Shown here: piece after piece, positions 8,888 through 17,862 of the stretch
How positions within the stretch are numbered: position 1 is the first letter of the stretch
Layout of the letters: the number at the start of each line of letters is the position of its first letter
Assembly (NCBI GenBank): GCA_018402565.1
Contig: JAGYIQ010000001.1
Span: 62,001 to 126,000 of the forward strand
From: Pirellulaceae bacterium
GTDB taxonomy: Bacteria; Planctomycetota; Planctomycetia; Pirellulales; Pirellulaceae
Reading direction: 5' to 3'
Length of the DNA: 64,000 bases
Notes under the pieces: model-generated
Told to the model about the DNA's origin: nothing
Seen by the model: only the letters and a program-made list of their open reading frames with translations
Database searches by the model: none
Program-made: the position numbers and the translations under genes

Positions 8888-10291
8888 ATGCAAGTTCGAT
8901 TCTTAGGGGCAGCCCAACGGGTGACCGGTTCGATGCATTTTGTGCAGTGCGGCCGGTTTCGCGTCCTGTTGGACTGCGGGTTGTACCAAGGCAAACGCTC
9001 GGAAGCTTACGACATCAACCACCGTTTCCCGTTCGATCCATCCCAGGTCGATGCGGTGGTGCTGTCGCACGCCCACACCGACCACAGCGGCAATCTGCCG
9101 TCGCTGGTGCGACAAGGGTTCCGGGGCAAGATCTATGCCACCAGTGCCACGCGGGAGTTGGCGGGGACCCTGTTGTTCGATGCTGCCAAGATCCAAGAGT
9201 CGGATCTCAAGTACGTCAACAAACACCGCCGAGCCAAGGGCGAACCCGAACTGCACTTGCTGTATTCGCAAGAGGACGTCGTCAAGACCATCCGCGCCTT
9301 CCGGGTCAAGGACTACGAAGAGCCGTTTGAAATCTTGCCGGGCCTGACGGTGACGTTCTACGATGCCGGACATATGCTGGGGTCCGCCGCGACGCGTTTG
9401 CATTGGGCGGAAGACAACGTGACGCTGGTTTACAGCGGCGATATCGGTCGCTACGAGGACCCGATGCTCTGCTCGCCGGCAGTAGTGCCCGACGCCAACT
9501 ACGTCATCATGGAGGCGACCTACGGCGATCGGCTACATCGCGACGACCATGACGCCGGCGAGCAGTTGGAGACGCTTTGTCGGGAAACGTGGCAACGCGG
9601 CGGTAGCTTGCTGATCCCAGCGTTCTCCATCGGCCGCACACAGCACATCGTGTATTTGCTGAATCAATTGGCCGAAAGCGGACGATTGCCCCCCTTCAAG
9701 GTGTTCGTCGATAGCCCGATGGCAGTGGACGCGACCGAAGTCTATCGCACGCACGTCGAATGCTTCAATGAGCAATTCATCCAATCGATCCTGCAAGAGG
9801 ACGACCGCGATCCACTGGGGTTTCGCGATCTGCACTACGTCCGCAGCCAGGAACACTCCAAGGCCATCAATCGCTTGGACGAACCGGTTATCATCATCAG
9901 TGCCTCCGGCATGTTGGAGGGTGGGCGCATCCTTCATCACCTGAAGCAACGCATCGACGACCCCAAAACCACCATCTTGTTCACGGGTTTTCAAGCCCAA
10001 CACACCTTGGGACGACGCATTTTGGAGGGCGCGGAATTTGCCCGCTTGTTCGGCGTCGAGTACCCCGTTCACTGCCGCACCGCTCGCTTGGAGAGCGTCA
10101 GCGGACACGCCGATCAAAGCGAACTGCTACGCTGGTTGCAGGCCGTCAACGCCGCTGGCCAGGTCCGCCAAGTGGCCCTGACGCACTGCGAACTGGAACC
10201 CGCCCAGGTCCTGGCGGAAAAATGCCAACAGGCGGGCCTGCCTCCCGTGATCATTCCAGCGCGTGATGATGTTATGAATCTGGAGCCCTAG
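8888..10291 (+). CDS. MBL-fold beta-CASP RNase-like protein
   Basis: 467 residues with a metallo-beta-lactamase domain: LSHAHTDHSGNLP at about residue 60 (zinc-binding HxHxDH), DAGHMLGSAA near 158, and the GDIGRYEDPM aspartate. It is followed by a beta-CASP insertion (ATYGDRLH, PAFSIGRTQHIVYLLNQL, DSPMAVDATEVY) and the later SASGMLEGGRILHHL, FTGFQAQHTLGRRI and SGHADQSELLRWL. This is the layout of bacterial YsnG/CPSF73-like nucleases acting on RNA. Substrate is not deducible. It starts 30 nt after efp and is followed 5 nt later by an unknown gene, so it may share transcription with both. Confidence 0.88.
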   Translation: MQVRFLGAAQRVTGSMHFVQCGRFRVLLDCGLYQGKRSEAYDINHRFPFDPSQVDAVVLSHAHTDHSGNLPSLVRQGFRGKIYATSATRELAGTLLFDAAKIQESDLKYVNKHRRAKGEPELHLLYSQEDVVKTIRAFRVKDYEEPFEILPGLTVTFYDAGHMLGSAATRLHWAEDNVTLVYSGDIGRYEDPMLCSPAVVPDANYVIMEATYGDRLHRDDHDAGEQLETLCRETWQRGGSLLIPAFSIGRTQHIVYLLNQLAESGRLPPFKVFVDSPMAVDATEVYRTHVECFNEQFIQSILQEDDRDPLGFRDLHYVRSQEHSKAINRLDEPVIIISASGMLEGGRILHHLKQRIDDPKTTILFTGFQAQHTLGRRILEGAEFARLFGVEYPVHCRTARLESVSGHADQSELLRWLQAVNAAGQVRQVALTHCELEPAQVLAEKCQQAGLPPVIIPARDDVMNLEP

Positions 10292-10296
10292 ACGAA

Positions 10297-11874
10297 ATGC
10301 TCGACGTCGCCTGCTGCCGTCGTCCAACAACGCGCGGCCCGCGCCTCGTCGGTGCACTCCGCTTCGCCATCCTGTTCTCGTTGATCGTCACCGCGACACT
10401 CCCCGCCCATTGCTCGCTGATCGCGGGCCATCCCGACTCTCCCGGAGCGGGAACGGTCCCGCTGGCAAACCCGCATTCGACCAACCAAGCGGGTTCCGAC
10501 CAGACAGTAACCAATAAGCCAGTTTCCGCTCAGCCAATTTCCGACCAGCCAGTTTCCGACCAGCCAGTTTCCGACCAGCCGGAGTCGATCTTGGTTCGCC
10601 GCGACTTGTCGGTACGCACGCCCGTCGTCGCGCAAGCCATTGGCCCCGACGGCGTGCTGTTGGATGACGGCACCCACGTCCCCTGGTTCGACATATTGGT
10701 CGGTCAGAATTGGCAGCTGGCGTCACCCACCGAACCGCAGCCGTTGGCGGATCGCGAGATCCAGGAGTGGCAGCAAGTGTTTGGCCAACCGTGGTTCCTC
10801 ATCCGCAGTCGTTTGGCACGGGGCGAGTCGTTCCAAGTCGACGAACTGCTGGAGGGGCTGGCCCAGAGCTACTCCGCACGAGGGACCCCCAGCGTCGGCG
10901 CGGTGGCCGTCAGCTACTATCGCAGCCAACAACTCGCGCAGGCCGCCGATCCCACCGCCGCGGCCCTGGAGTGGCTCCGCGCGCAGATCGCCTGGTCGCA
11001 ATTGCCCCCCGCCACAACACCGCCACAATCACCGGACTGGGAGACTCGGCTGCAACAGTACGTCAATCCGAGCGACTTTCCGCTGGACCCGATCCTGAGA
11101 ATTCCGCTGCATGCGCCACCCGCGTTCGAACGTTGGACGGATGCGGAAAAATCCCAGTGGCACGCGCTGTGGGAGCAGATCCAAACGCCACCAGCGTCAC
11201 GCCGCCCCGCCGACACTGCTCCAGGCTTTCCGGCCATGCCAAGCTTACCCGCCCCTTCAGCCACTGTCGCAGCGTCAGACGCGGGCGTTGCGGGAGCTGT
11301 CGGTGCCGTGCCAGCGACAGGTGCCCCGGCTCAACAACACGCCAAGACTTTGGTGGCGGTCTACGGCTTGGCCGCGGCCACCCAACACGCTGATTCCGCG
11401 ACGCTAGAAAAGTGTCTAACGGCATTGAGCGAACAACCAACCGCCGCGCAGGCTCAACCGACACTCGTGCAAGGACTCGCCGAAGTCGCGCGGCGCGTTC
11501 GCCGCTGCCAACAAGATCCCGCCCACTGGCAAACGACCGACGGGCTCCGCGATTACCGCAGCCTGGAACAAGAGTGGCTCGGCAACCTGCCAACCGGCGA
11601 AGGGCCAACCGGCGAAGGGCCAACCGGCGACGGGCCATCCGGCGACGGGGCAACCGGCGACGGGGCAACCGGCGACGGGGCGACTCGCCAGCGGCTCGTG
11701 TGGGAGGTCTACCTGCAGGGCTTGGTGCTGTTGACGCATGAGGACCGCAGTGCCCAGGACTCTGGGCGACTGCACGTCTGGCTATTGCGACATTGGGCCG
11801 AACGCTACCCGGAATTGGCCGCGGAGGTACCGCTGCTGCAACCCAGCGTCTGGCGGCCCTTACTTACTCGTTGA
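10297..11874 (+). CDS. Secreted or membrane-anchored protein of unknown function
   Basis: 525 residues, not recognised. The N-terminus carries a hydrophobic segment (LRFAILFSLIVTATLPAHC) that could be a signal peptide or an anchor. A Thr/Gln/Pro/Ser-rich linker built from 15-bp tandem repeats (near-copies of QPVSD) follows. The middle (about residues 95-270) is ordered, with many Trp and Gln: LLDDGTHVPWFDILVG and QQVFGQPWFLIRSRLARGE. A second tandem array near residue 430 encodes GPTGEGPTGDG. The gene starts 5 nt after the RNase-like gene, and its last 11 nt overlap the 3' end of the convergent phosphofructokinase gene. Confidence 0.6.
   Translation: MLDVACCRRPTTRGPRLVGALRFAILFSLIVTATLPAHCSLIAGHPDSPGAGTVPLANPHSTNQAGSDQTVTNKPVSAQPISDQPVSDQPVSDQPESILVRRDLSVRTPVVAQAIGPDGVLLDDGTHVPWFDILVGQNWQLASPTEPQPLADREIQEWQQVFGQPWFLIRSRLARGESFQVDELLEGLAQSYSARGTPSVGAVAVSYYRSQQLAQAADPTAAALEWLRAQIAWSQLPPATTPPQSPDWETRLQQYVNPSDFPLDPILRIPLHAPPAFERWTDAEKSQWHALWEQIQTPPASRRPADTAPGFPAMPSLPAPSATVAASDAGVAGAVGAVPATGAPAQQHAKTLVAVYGLAAATQHADSATLEKCLTALSEQPTAAQAQPTLVQGLAEVARRVRRCQQDPAHWQTTDGLRDYRSLEQEWLGNLPTGEGPTGEGPTGDGPSGDGATGDGATGDGATRQRLVWEVYLQGLVLLTHEDRSAQDSGRLHVWLLRHWAERYPELAAEVPLLQPSVWRPLLTR
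10517..10580 (+). repeat. 15-bp in-frame tandem repeat
   Basis: About four near-copies of CAGTTTCCGACCAGC inside the secreted protein gene, encoding PVSDQ units. The length is a multiple of three. Confidence 0.8.
11589..11684 (+). repeat. 15-bp in-frame tandem repeat
   Basis: Six to seven near-copies of CAACCGGCGAAGGGC and its CGACGGGG variant, encoding PTGEG, PSGDG and ATGDG units in the C-terminal part of the secreted protein. The variants are ordered along the array, as expected if it grew by local duplication. Confidence 0.85.
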
Positions 11875-13174
11875 CGTTGGTTTCCAAGAACCGAGCCAAG
11901 CGGTGGAAGTCGCTGCCGGTCTTGATGAAGCGGACCAAGGTGACCAAGTTTTCGGGGTTCACCAACTTCTCGAACGGCTCGTAGCGCAGCTCGAATTGGC
12001 CCGATACGCTGACCATCACGCCGTTGAGGCCCTCTTCGACCAAGGCTCGGTAGGAACCGACTCCCAGTTGGCTACCCAGGATCACGTCGTAGGCCAAGGG
12101 TTGGGCGCAGCGAGCTTCGTATCCCAGCGTCACGGGATTGATCTTCCTCGACTTGCCGGTCTTGGCCGTGTAAGCCTCGGCGATCAACTTGGCAAAGAAG
12201 CGTCCCAATTGAATTTCGCTGATCGCGATGTGACCATGGTCGTCGCGGGGGACGCCCTCCAATCGCTCGTACGGCAGGTACTCCGCCAGTCCCTCGGCCA
12301 GGACAATCACACCGAACGCCTTGCCCTCGGATTCACGTGCCACCATGGTCTTGACGATGCGATTGATCACGCGGTCCAACTCCATGATCGGCCGAGTCTT
12401 GGTGGTGCCGGTTGTCGGATCCGTGACGGTCTCTTCGGTGCGATAATCGCCGACAATGTCCTCCACGCTGACCACCAAACTGGCTTCACCCGCAATCGCC
12501 GAACCGTAAGCCAACCAACCGGCGCTGCGGCCCATGGCTTCCGCCACAAAGTAAGCGTGATTCGCCTGCGCGTCGTAGATCAGGTTGCGGATCTCGGTCG
12601 AGATGAACTGGACGGCGGTGAAAAATCCAAAAGTAAAGTCGATGCCGTTGTAGTCGTTGTCGATCGTCTTGGGCAGGTGCACCACGGGGATCTGCTTCGA
12701 GCCACTCGGGAGCTGCTCTTGATACAGCTTGAACTTGTTGGCCGTCTTCAAGGTGTCGTCGCCGCCGATCGAGATCAAACCATCGACGCCCAAATCGACC
12801 AACGCTTGATAAGTTCGCTGCATGGCCGCTGTCTTCTCGGCATCCTGCAAGTCAGCCGGCGAGGAAATCTTCTTGCCAGGGTTGGCCCGAGCGGTGCCGA
12901 TGATGATGCCCTGCGAATTCCGAGTACGATGCAACACCTTGGAGTCCAGGCGAATCCAATGATCCCCCTCGACCAGCGGTTTCTCCGGGGTGTAATCCAT
13001 CAGGTGTTTGTAGCCGTTGAGAATCCCGATCGCCTCGATCTTGGCTTTGCCAAAACAGGCAGCCGCGGTGGAAATCACAGCATTGGCGGCGGGCGCTGGG
13101 CCACCCGAAAACAGAATGGCCACACGTTGGAAAGAATGCTTGGGGGTGGGAGGGGCAGATAAGGTGTTGGCCAT
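11864..13174 (-). CDS. 6-phosphofructokinase, probably pyrophosphate-dependent
   Basis: Phosphofructokinase-family enzyme that phosphorylates fructose 6-phosphate. The 436-residue product shows ILFSGGPAPAANAVI near residue 20, SIGGDDTLKTA near 135, PKTIDNDYNG near 168, and the sugar-binding EAMGRSAGWLA near 214. The Asp in GGDD, in place of Gly in ATP enzymes, together with PKTIDND, is the signature known to favour pyrophosphate over ATP. Cofactor use is inferred from this and not shown. I chose the ATG at 13174 (MANTLSAPP) because GTGGAG lies 9 nt upstream; the GTG of that same motif would give five more residues. Its 3' end overlaps the convergent gene by 11 nt. Confidence 0.9.
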   Translation of the reverse strand: MANTLSAPPTPKHSFQRVAILFSGGPAPAANAVISTAAACFGKAKIEAIGILNGYKHLMDYTPEKPLVEGDHWIRLDSKVLHRTRNSQGIIIGTARANPGKKISSPADLQDAEKTAAMQRTYQALVDLGVDGLISIGGDDTLKTANKFKLYQEQLPSGSKQIPVVHLPKTIDNDYNGIDFTFGFFTAVQFISTEIRNLIYDAQANHAYFVAEAMGRSAGWLAYGSAIAGEASLVVSVEDIVGDYRTEETVTDPTTGTTKTRPIMELDRVINRIVKTMVARESEGKAFGVIVLAEGLAEYLPYERLEGVPRDDHGHIAISEIQLGRFFAKLIAEAYTAKTGKSRKINPVTLGYEARCAQPLAYDVILGSQLGVGSYRALVEEGLNGVMVSVSGQFELRYEPFEKLVNPENLVTLVRFIKTGSDFHRLARFLETNVNE

Positions 13175-13539
13175 GACGCGAAGCTCCACAAGTTAGGTTT
13201 TGGTTAGTACCGGGTCGTTTTCTCGGTATTGTCTCCCGGATTTTAAGGAGGTGGACCGAATTGGGAAAGTCAAGGTAACGCAGCAACTGCCAGCGTCCTG
13301 ACCAGGGGCGAAGATCGACAGGGCACAAAGGCGGACCATCTACCCGTAACCAACAACTGAGGCACTTCAGCTCACGTTCCAGCCAAAACCACCCTCAACT
13401 TAGGACTTTACATTTTTTGCCGCGGCCGACAGAACATGGACCGCCGAATCTCCCGCCCCACGCCCCGAACGATTCCCCCCTATCGCATCGTGCCCTACAA
13501 GTCAGACCTGCAAGACCTGTCAGGCAACGTCCGAACCGT

Positions 13540-13613
13540 CCGAGGCGTCTTTCCCGTCCGAGGCGTCTTTCCCGTCCGAGGCGTCTTTCCCGTCCGAGGC
13601 GTCTTTCCCGTCC
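13540..13613 (+). repeat. 18-bp intergenic tandem repeat
   Basis: Four nearly perfect copies of CGAGGCGTCTTTCCCGTC, preceded by a diverged half copy. It lies between genes, 27 bp before palindromic element copy B. Confidence 0.9.
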
Positions 13614-13639
13614 AAGTCGCCAAACATGGTCCACCCAGC

Positions 13640-13784
13640 CTAATGCTTTGTCACAGCCAAAACTTGGCGTGTGGCAAAGGGGTCAGGCGTCAATTGTGCG
13701 CAGCACCCGCAGGGCCGTTCCGGCAATTGCCGCCTGCCCCTTTTACCACACCGATCCCAAAATCAAACGGTGACAAAGCACTAG
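13640..13784. repeat. 145-bp TA-flanked palindromic element, copy B
   Basis: Same element as at 1951. The left end is CTAATGCTTTGTCACA and the right end GTGACAAAGCACTAG. Arms and loop are in the reference orientation. The right inner arm has changes (GCCGCCTGCCCCTTTTACC) that break perfect pairing, so it is an older or decaying copy. Confidence 0.88.
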
Positions 13785-13898
13785 ACCCACTGCCCAGTGG
13801 GGAGTCCGCGGGCGATCGTTTAGAATGGGCGCCGGGCAGACCGCCAGGCGCCTGCCTGGGGGAGGGCACTGGGTTGTTTCTTACTATTTTAGCTTTTT

Positions 13899-16391
13899 AT
13901 GTCCGATTCCCAACCGCCAGAACAATCGAGCCTCTTTCCCATGGATCCGGATCCATGGGTGATCGACGCCGAAGAGGCCGGTTGGGTTTGTCGCGTGGTC
14001 TTCGCCGAACCGCCGTTTGGGCCCTACGATTACCGGGTCCCGGACGAGTTGTTGCCGCAAGTGAAACTCGGCTGTCGACTGGCAGTGCCCTTGGGGCGCG
14101 GCGGCCGACAAATGATGGCCTGGTGCGTGGGGCTGGCCCATCGCGGCTCTGCGCCCCCAGCCCCGGCCGCCGGTGCTAACACTTCTGGCTCTAACAGCGC
14201 TGGTGCGAACAGCGCTGGTGCGAACGCCGAGGCTTCCCCGACGGCCGCCGATTCCAACCCGCCCATTCGCTCGGTTGGGAACTCGGCGGCAACGAGCGGC
14301 CTGCCGGACCCGCTGGCTTGGAACGTCTCCGCGGTGGATGTCGCACGCCTGCGTCCGATCGCTTCGGTGATCGACGCCACCGCGCTGCTCAGCGCCGATC
14401 TCTTGCCCTTGGCCGGTTGGCTCAGCCAGTATTACCTGACGCCACTGGGTTCGGTGATCGAGACGATCGTGCCGGCGGGCGTCCGGGCGGGGGCGGGGAC
14501 CCGGCCGATCAGCTACTACGCCATCGCCCCGGCCTACCAAGAGCAATGGTCGGAGATGCGTCTGTCGGCGCAACAGCGTCAGGTATTGACCTACTTGGCT
14601 CGCTTTGACGTCCCCGTGCCGGCTCATCAGATCCTCCGCCAGTCGGAGGTCGGGGCCAGCTCCTTGGCGACGCTCCACAAGCGCGGCCTGCTCACCGTGG
14701 ACGTGCGACGGATGCACGCGCAGGAGTTTGTCATCGCAGCGGAAGAGCGAGAGCAACCCCTGGCGCTCAGCCCCCAACAAGCCGACTGTCTCGCACAAGT
14801 TTTGGCCGCAGTGGCGGCAGGCAACCCCCAGCCGATTCTGCTGCACGGAGTGACCGGCAGCGGTAAGACCGAAGTCTATCTGCAAGCGATTCAAGACGTC
14901 GTGGCACGCGGTCGCCAAGCCATCGTCTTGGTACCTGAGATCAGCCTGACGCCCCAGACGCGTCAACGCTTCCGCCGGCGATTCCAGCGGATCGCCGTGT
15001 TGCACAGTCAACTGACCGATCCACAGCGACATTGGTACTGGCAACAAATTGCCCAGGGCAAAGTCGATGTCGTGATCGGCACGCGCAGCGCGATCTTCGC
15101 CCCAACCGCACGTCTGGGCCTGGTGATCATCGACGAAGAACACGACGGTTCCTTCAAGCAGGACAAAGCACCGCGATACCACGCGCGGGATGTGGCAGCC
15201 CAGCGTTGCCGATTGGCGGGCGTGCCCTTGGTACTGGGTTCGGCCACACCGGCCATCGAGACGTACCAGGCGGCTCGTACCGGCCAACACACTTACCTGC
15301 AATTGCCGGACCGCGTCGAATCCCGACCGTTACCCGCAGTGACGGTGATCGATATGCGGGTCGCCGATTCACGCGGCCCCGGCGGCAGGACACTGAGTCG
15401 CCAGCTCCAACAGGCCATGCAAATGGCGTTGCGCGATGATGGACAAATTATTTTGCTACTCAATCGCCGCGGTTATTCGACCTGTATCCAGTGTCCCGGT
15501 TGCGGCGAGGTCCTCAAGTGTCGAGACTGCGACATCGCTTTGACGCACCACCGCGATTTGGATTTGGCGATCTGCCATTTTTGTGATTATCAAATTCCAG
15601 CTCCCAATCATTGTCCGGCCTGTCACCAAGATGGCATCAAGTTCTCGGGACTGGGAACGCAGAAACTGGAGGCGGAAGTCCGTCGCTTGTTCCCGACAGA
15701 ATCGCTCTTGCGGATGGATACCGATACGATGCGAAAGCCCGGGGCACACGAGGCCGCGTTGCAGGCGTTCCGAGAAGGCCAGGCCAAGATCCTGGTCGGC
15801 ACCCAGATGATCGCGAAGGGGTTGGACTTCCCCAACGTCACGTTGGTCGGCGTGGTCAACGCCGATACCGGCTTGCACATGCCCGACTTCCGCGCTCGAG
15901 AACGCGTATTTGGGCTGGTGACACAAGTCGCGGGTCGCACCGGCCGCGGCCCGAAAGGCGGACGCGTGATCGTGCAAACTTTGAACCCGGACGATCCAGC
16001 GATCGTCGCGGCAGCCACGCACGACTACCTACGCTTTGCCGAGGAGGAACTCCGGTTGCGAGAGCGTGTGGGCTACCCACCGTTTCGCCGTCTGGCTCGC
16101 GTGGTCGTCCGCAGCCCCAGTGAGAACTTGGCACGCGAGGCCACTGACACCTTGGCCCTGGCCATCCAAGCTCGCTTTCCCACCGACCCCGCCACCGCAG
16201 AGAGCTTCCTGCTGCTGGGGCCCGCCCCGGCCCCCGTCAGCAAACTGCGTGGCTACTTCCGCTTTCACGTGTTGGTGATCTCCCCGCCCGAGTTCCCCCT
16301 GGGCCAAGAGATCCACACCGCAACCGAGTCGCTCAACCTGCCCGATCAAGTCCAATGGATCGTCGATGTCGATGCCATGGACATGATGTGA
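13899..16391 (+). CDS. priA: Primosomal protein N' (replication restart helicase PriA)
   Basis: Superfamily 2 DNA helicase that reloads the replisome at stalled forks. It has 830 residues with an N-terminal DNA-binding domain (VVFAEPPFGPYDYRVPDEL) and the Walker A GVTGSGKTEVYLQ at about residue 317. The Walker B DEEH (IIDEEHDGSFKQD) is near 411, followed by GSATPAIETY. The zinc-binding insert at about residues 528-575 (CIQCPGCGEVLKCRDCD, CHFC, CPAC) and the GTQMIAKGLDFPNVTLVG motif complete it. A disordered insert at about residues 85-125 contains short 15-bp repeats encoding NSAGA, unlike most PriA proteins. The start ATG has only a weak ribosome binding site. Confidence 0.95.
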   Translation: MSDSQPPEQSSLFPMDPDPWVIDAEEAGWVCRVVFAEPPFGPYDYRVPDELLPQVKLGCRLAVPLGRGGRQMMAWCVGLAHRGSAPPAPAAGANTSGSNSAGANSAGANAEASPTAADSNPPIRSVGNSAATSGLPDPLAWNVSAVDVARLRPIASVIDATALLSADLLPLAGWLSQYYLTPLGSVIETIVPAGVRAGAGTRPISYYAIAPAYQEQWSEMRLSAQQRQVLTYLARFDVPVPAHQILRQSEVGASSLATLHKRGLLTVDVRRMHAQEFVIAAEEREQPLALSPQQADCLAQVLAAVAAGNPQPILLHGVTGSGKTEVYLQAIQDVVARGRQAIVLVPEISLTPQTRQRFRRRFQRIAVLHSQLTDPQRHWYWQQIAQGKVDVVIGTRSAIFAPTARLGLVIIDEEHDGSFKQDKAPRYHARDVAAQRCRLAGVPLVLGSATPAIETYQAARTGQHTYLQLPDRVESRPLPAVTVIDMRVADSRGPGGRTLSRQLQQAMQMALRDDGQIILLLNRRGYSTCIQCPGCGEVLKCRDCDIALTHHRDLDLAICHFCDYQIPAPNHCPACHQDGIKFSGLGTQKLEAEVRRLFPTESLLRMDTDTMRKPGAHEAALQAFREGQAKILVGTQMIAKGLDFPNVTLVGVVNADTGLHMPDFRARERVFGLVTQVAGRTGRGPKGGRVIVQTLNPDDPAIVAAATHDYLRFAEEELRLRERVGYPPFRRLARVVVRSPSENLAREATDTLALAIQARFPTDPATAESFLLLGPAPAPVSKLRGYFRFHVLVISPPEFPLGQEIHTATESLNLPDQVQWIVDVDAMDMM

Positions 16392-16480
16392 CCGAAGTCC
16401 GAGCAGCGGGCCGCCCGAGTACCGCGCCGATCAAGCAGCGGGCCGCCCGAGCGACTCGAGCGACTCTAGCCGATTTGACC

Positions 16481-17497
16481 TTACTGGACGAACCCCGGTG
16501 CCGATTCAATCGCGGGCACGGGCTGCGGTGCCACGGTCGAGACGCCGTCGCTGCCACAATCCGCTGCCAGGACTGGCGTGTCGCAACCGTTTTGGCAGTG
16601 GCCGCGACCGAATAAACCGAATCCACCATGGCGACGATGGCCATGACCGCTGAACAGGCGACAACCGCCTGCTGGAGCATCGCAGCCCGTATCGCAGCCC
16701 GCATCGCAGCCCGAGTCACGGGCGGCGGCATGCCGGTGGCCGTGTCGGCTCAAGCAACCGAAGAAATGACCGTCGTTGCGGAAGCAGCCATACTTGATGC
16801 CGAAGATGCTAGCGCAGCCACAGCCGCCCGTCCCACAGCCGTTTGCATTCCCGCAGCCAACCGCCGCTCCACAATCCGCTGTAGCAGCCACCGGGACAGA
16901 CACGGCCTGGCCGCAGTCGGTTTCACAGGGCAGCCCGTACGCGCCCGAACCACAACCAGCGGCCTGGGGGAAGTTGAAAAATCGCAAGCCTTGACGGCGG
17001 CCCATATGCTGCATCAAGCCGCAGCCGCCGCCAGCGCGATGGCGACCGAACCAGCCAAAACCGGTGGCGCAGCCCGAGCTGGAGGCGGTATCGCACCCCG
17101 TGTCGCAGCTGCTAACCGGAGCAGCCTCACCGCACCCGCTATCACAGCCGGCTCCACCTGCAAACAGACCGTGACGCCCCAGCCCACCGTGCAGGCCAAA
17201 TCCGCCATGCCCACCTTGCCCGCACTGATTTCGCTCTTCACAGTACCCGTCCCACAAGCCTGGGCGGAACTTCGGATCGCAATTGAACGCCCCGCGCAAC
17301 CGACCCAGGAACGACCCGCCGGTCCCACAGCCAGTGCCGCAGGGGGACGCGCCGTAGTTGTTCAAAGAATAGCCCTTGCCATTGCCGGTGTTGCAATCGC
17401 AATCGACTTGGCCCTGGGCCGCAGACCCCAGGCCCATACAAGCCAAGACTGCGAAGGCGGTGGCGACAATCCAACCGCGTTTGTTCAGAATGCTCAT
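16481..17497 (-). CDS. Secreted Cys/Gly/His-rich protein of unknown function
   Basis: 338 residues beginning with a clear signal peptide (MSILNKRGWIVATAFAVLAC, cleavage likely after the AAQGQ region). The mature part is very rich in Cys, Gly and His, with many CDTGCD, CGTGCGTG, SGCDAGC and GRHGL/GHGRRHGG elements. There is no recognised domain. The composition suggests disulfide cross-linking or metal binding outside the cytoplasm; planctomycete cell walls are known for Cys-rich proteins, but the link to this one is inference. The start is supported by GAGGAAC 7 nt upstream. It is convergent with priA; 89 bp between them hold two copies of AGCAGCGGGCCGCCCGAG. Confidence 0.7.
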   Translation of the reverse strand: MSILNKRGWIVATAFAVLACMGLGSAAQGQVDCDCNTGNGKGYSLNNYGASPCGTGCGTGGSFLGRLRGAFNCDPKFRPGLWDGYCEERNQCGQGGHGGFGLHGGLGRHGLFAGGAGCDSGCGEAAPVSSCDTGCDTASSSGCATGFGWFGRHRAGGGCGLMQHMGRRQGLRFFNFPQAAGCGSGAYGLPCETDCGQAVSVPVAATADCGAAVGCGNANGCGTGGCGCASIFGIKYGCFRNDGHFFGCLSRHGHRHAAARDSGCDAGCDTGCDAPAGGCRLFSGHGHRRHGGFGLFGRGHCQNGCDTPVLAADCGSDGVSTVAPQPVPAIESAPGFVQ

Positions 17498-17862
17498 CGA
17501 AAAGTTCCTCGTTGTTGCTGCAAATGGTGCGTCTCAGGAGCCCCGTGGCCAATGCCAGTCGCTCGTATGGTGATTTGACCACGACGATCACTCGCCCCCT
17601 CCGCCCTGCTGGTTTTCGGACGCTACCCCCCAGCCCGCTCGCACGATTTTGCCGATCAAACCGCTGATGGCGATGGAAGCGGGCCGATCGTGCTCAAGCT
17701 ATCGCCTATCCGCATTTTCCGCTTTGTTCGCGATGTGCCAGTTGTTCACTCTATTCGCCCCATGGCGGTTATTCCGATTGCTCCGGCCACTGCTCAAAAT
17801 CATCCACAGAGACCGCGTGACGCGATTGGGCGGACTTTAACGCCGCCGCGATGATCGTCGAC
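17498..17862 (-). other. Upstream region of the Cys-rich protein gene
   Basis: 365 bp between two minus-strand genes. It should hold the promoter of the Cys-rich protein gene, which has GAGGAAC as ribosome binding site. I saw no gene, repeat or strong hairpin here. Confidence 0.4.

Larger units (their letters stand above)
13175..13898. other. Repeat-bearing intergenic region between pfk and priA
   Basis: 724 bp without a supported gene. It contains the promoter side of the phosphofructokinase gene, an 18-bp tandem repeat (13540-13613), palindromic element copy B (13640-13784), and the upstream region of priA. Open frames that run through the repeats on the plus strand look like by-products of the arrays and show no homology that I recognise. 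Confidence 0.6.

Noticed and set aside
11738..13162. 474-codon open frame on the plus strand
   Set aside because: It lies entirely opposite the phosphofructokinase gene; the product is His/Gln/Asp-rich with no known motif. An antisense shadow of a high-GC gene.
13436..14179. 247-codon open frame through the intergenic repeats into priA
   Set aside because: Built from the 18-bp repeat, element copy B and the wrong frame of priA.
13884..15302. 472-codon open frame on the minus strand
   Set aside because: Antisense to priA; no family motif.
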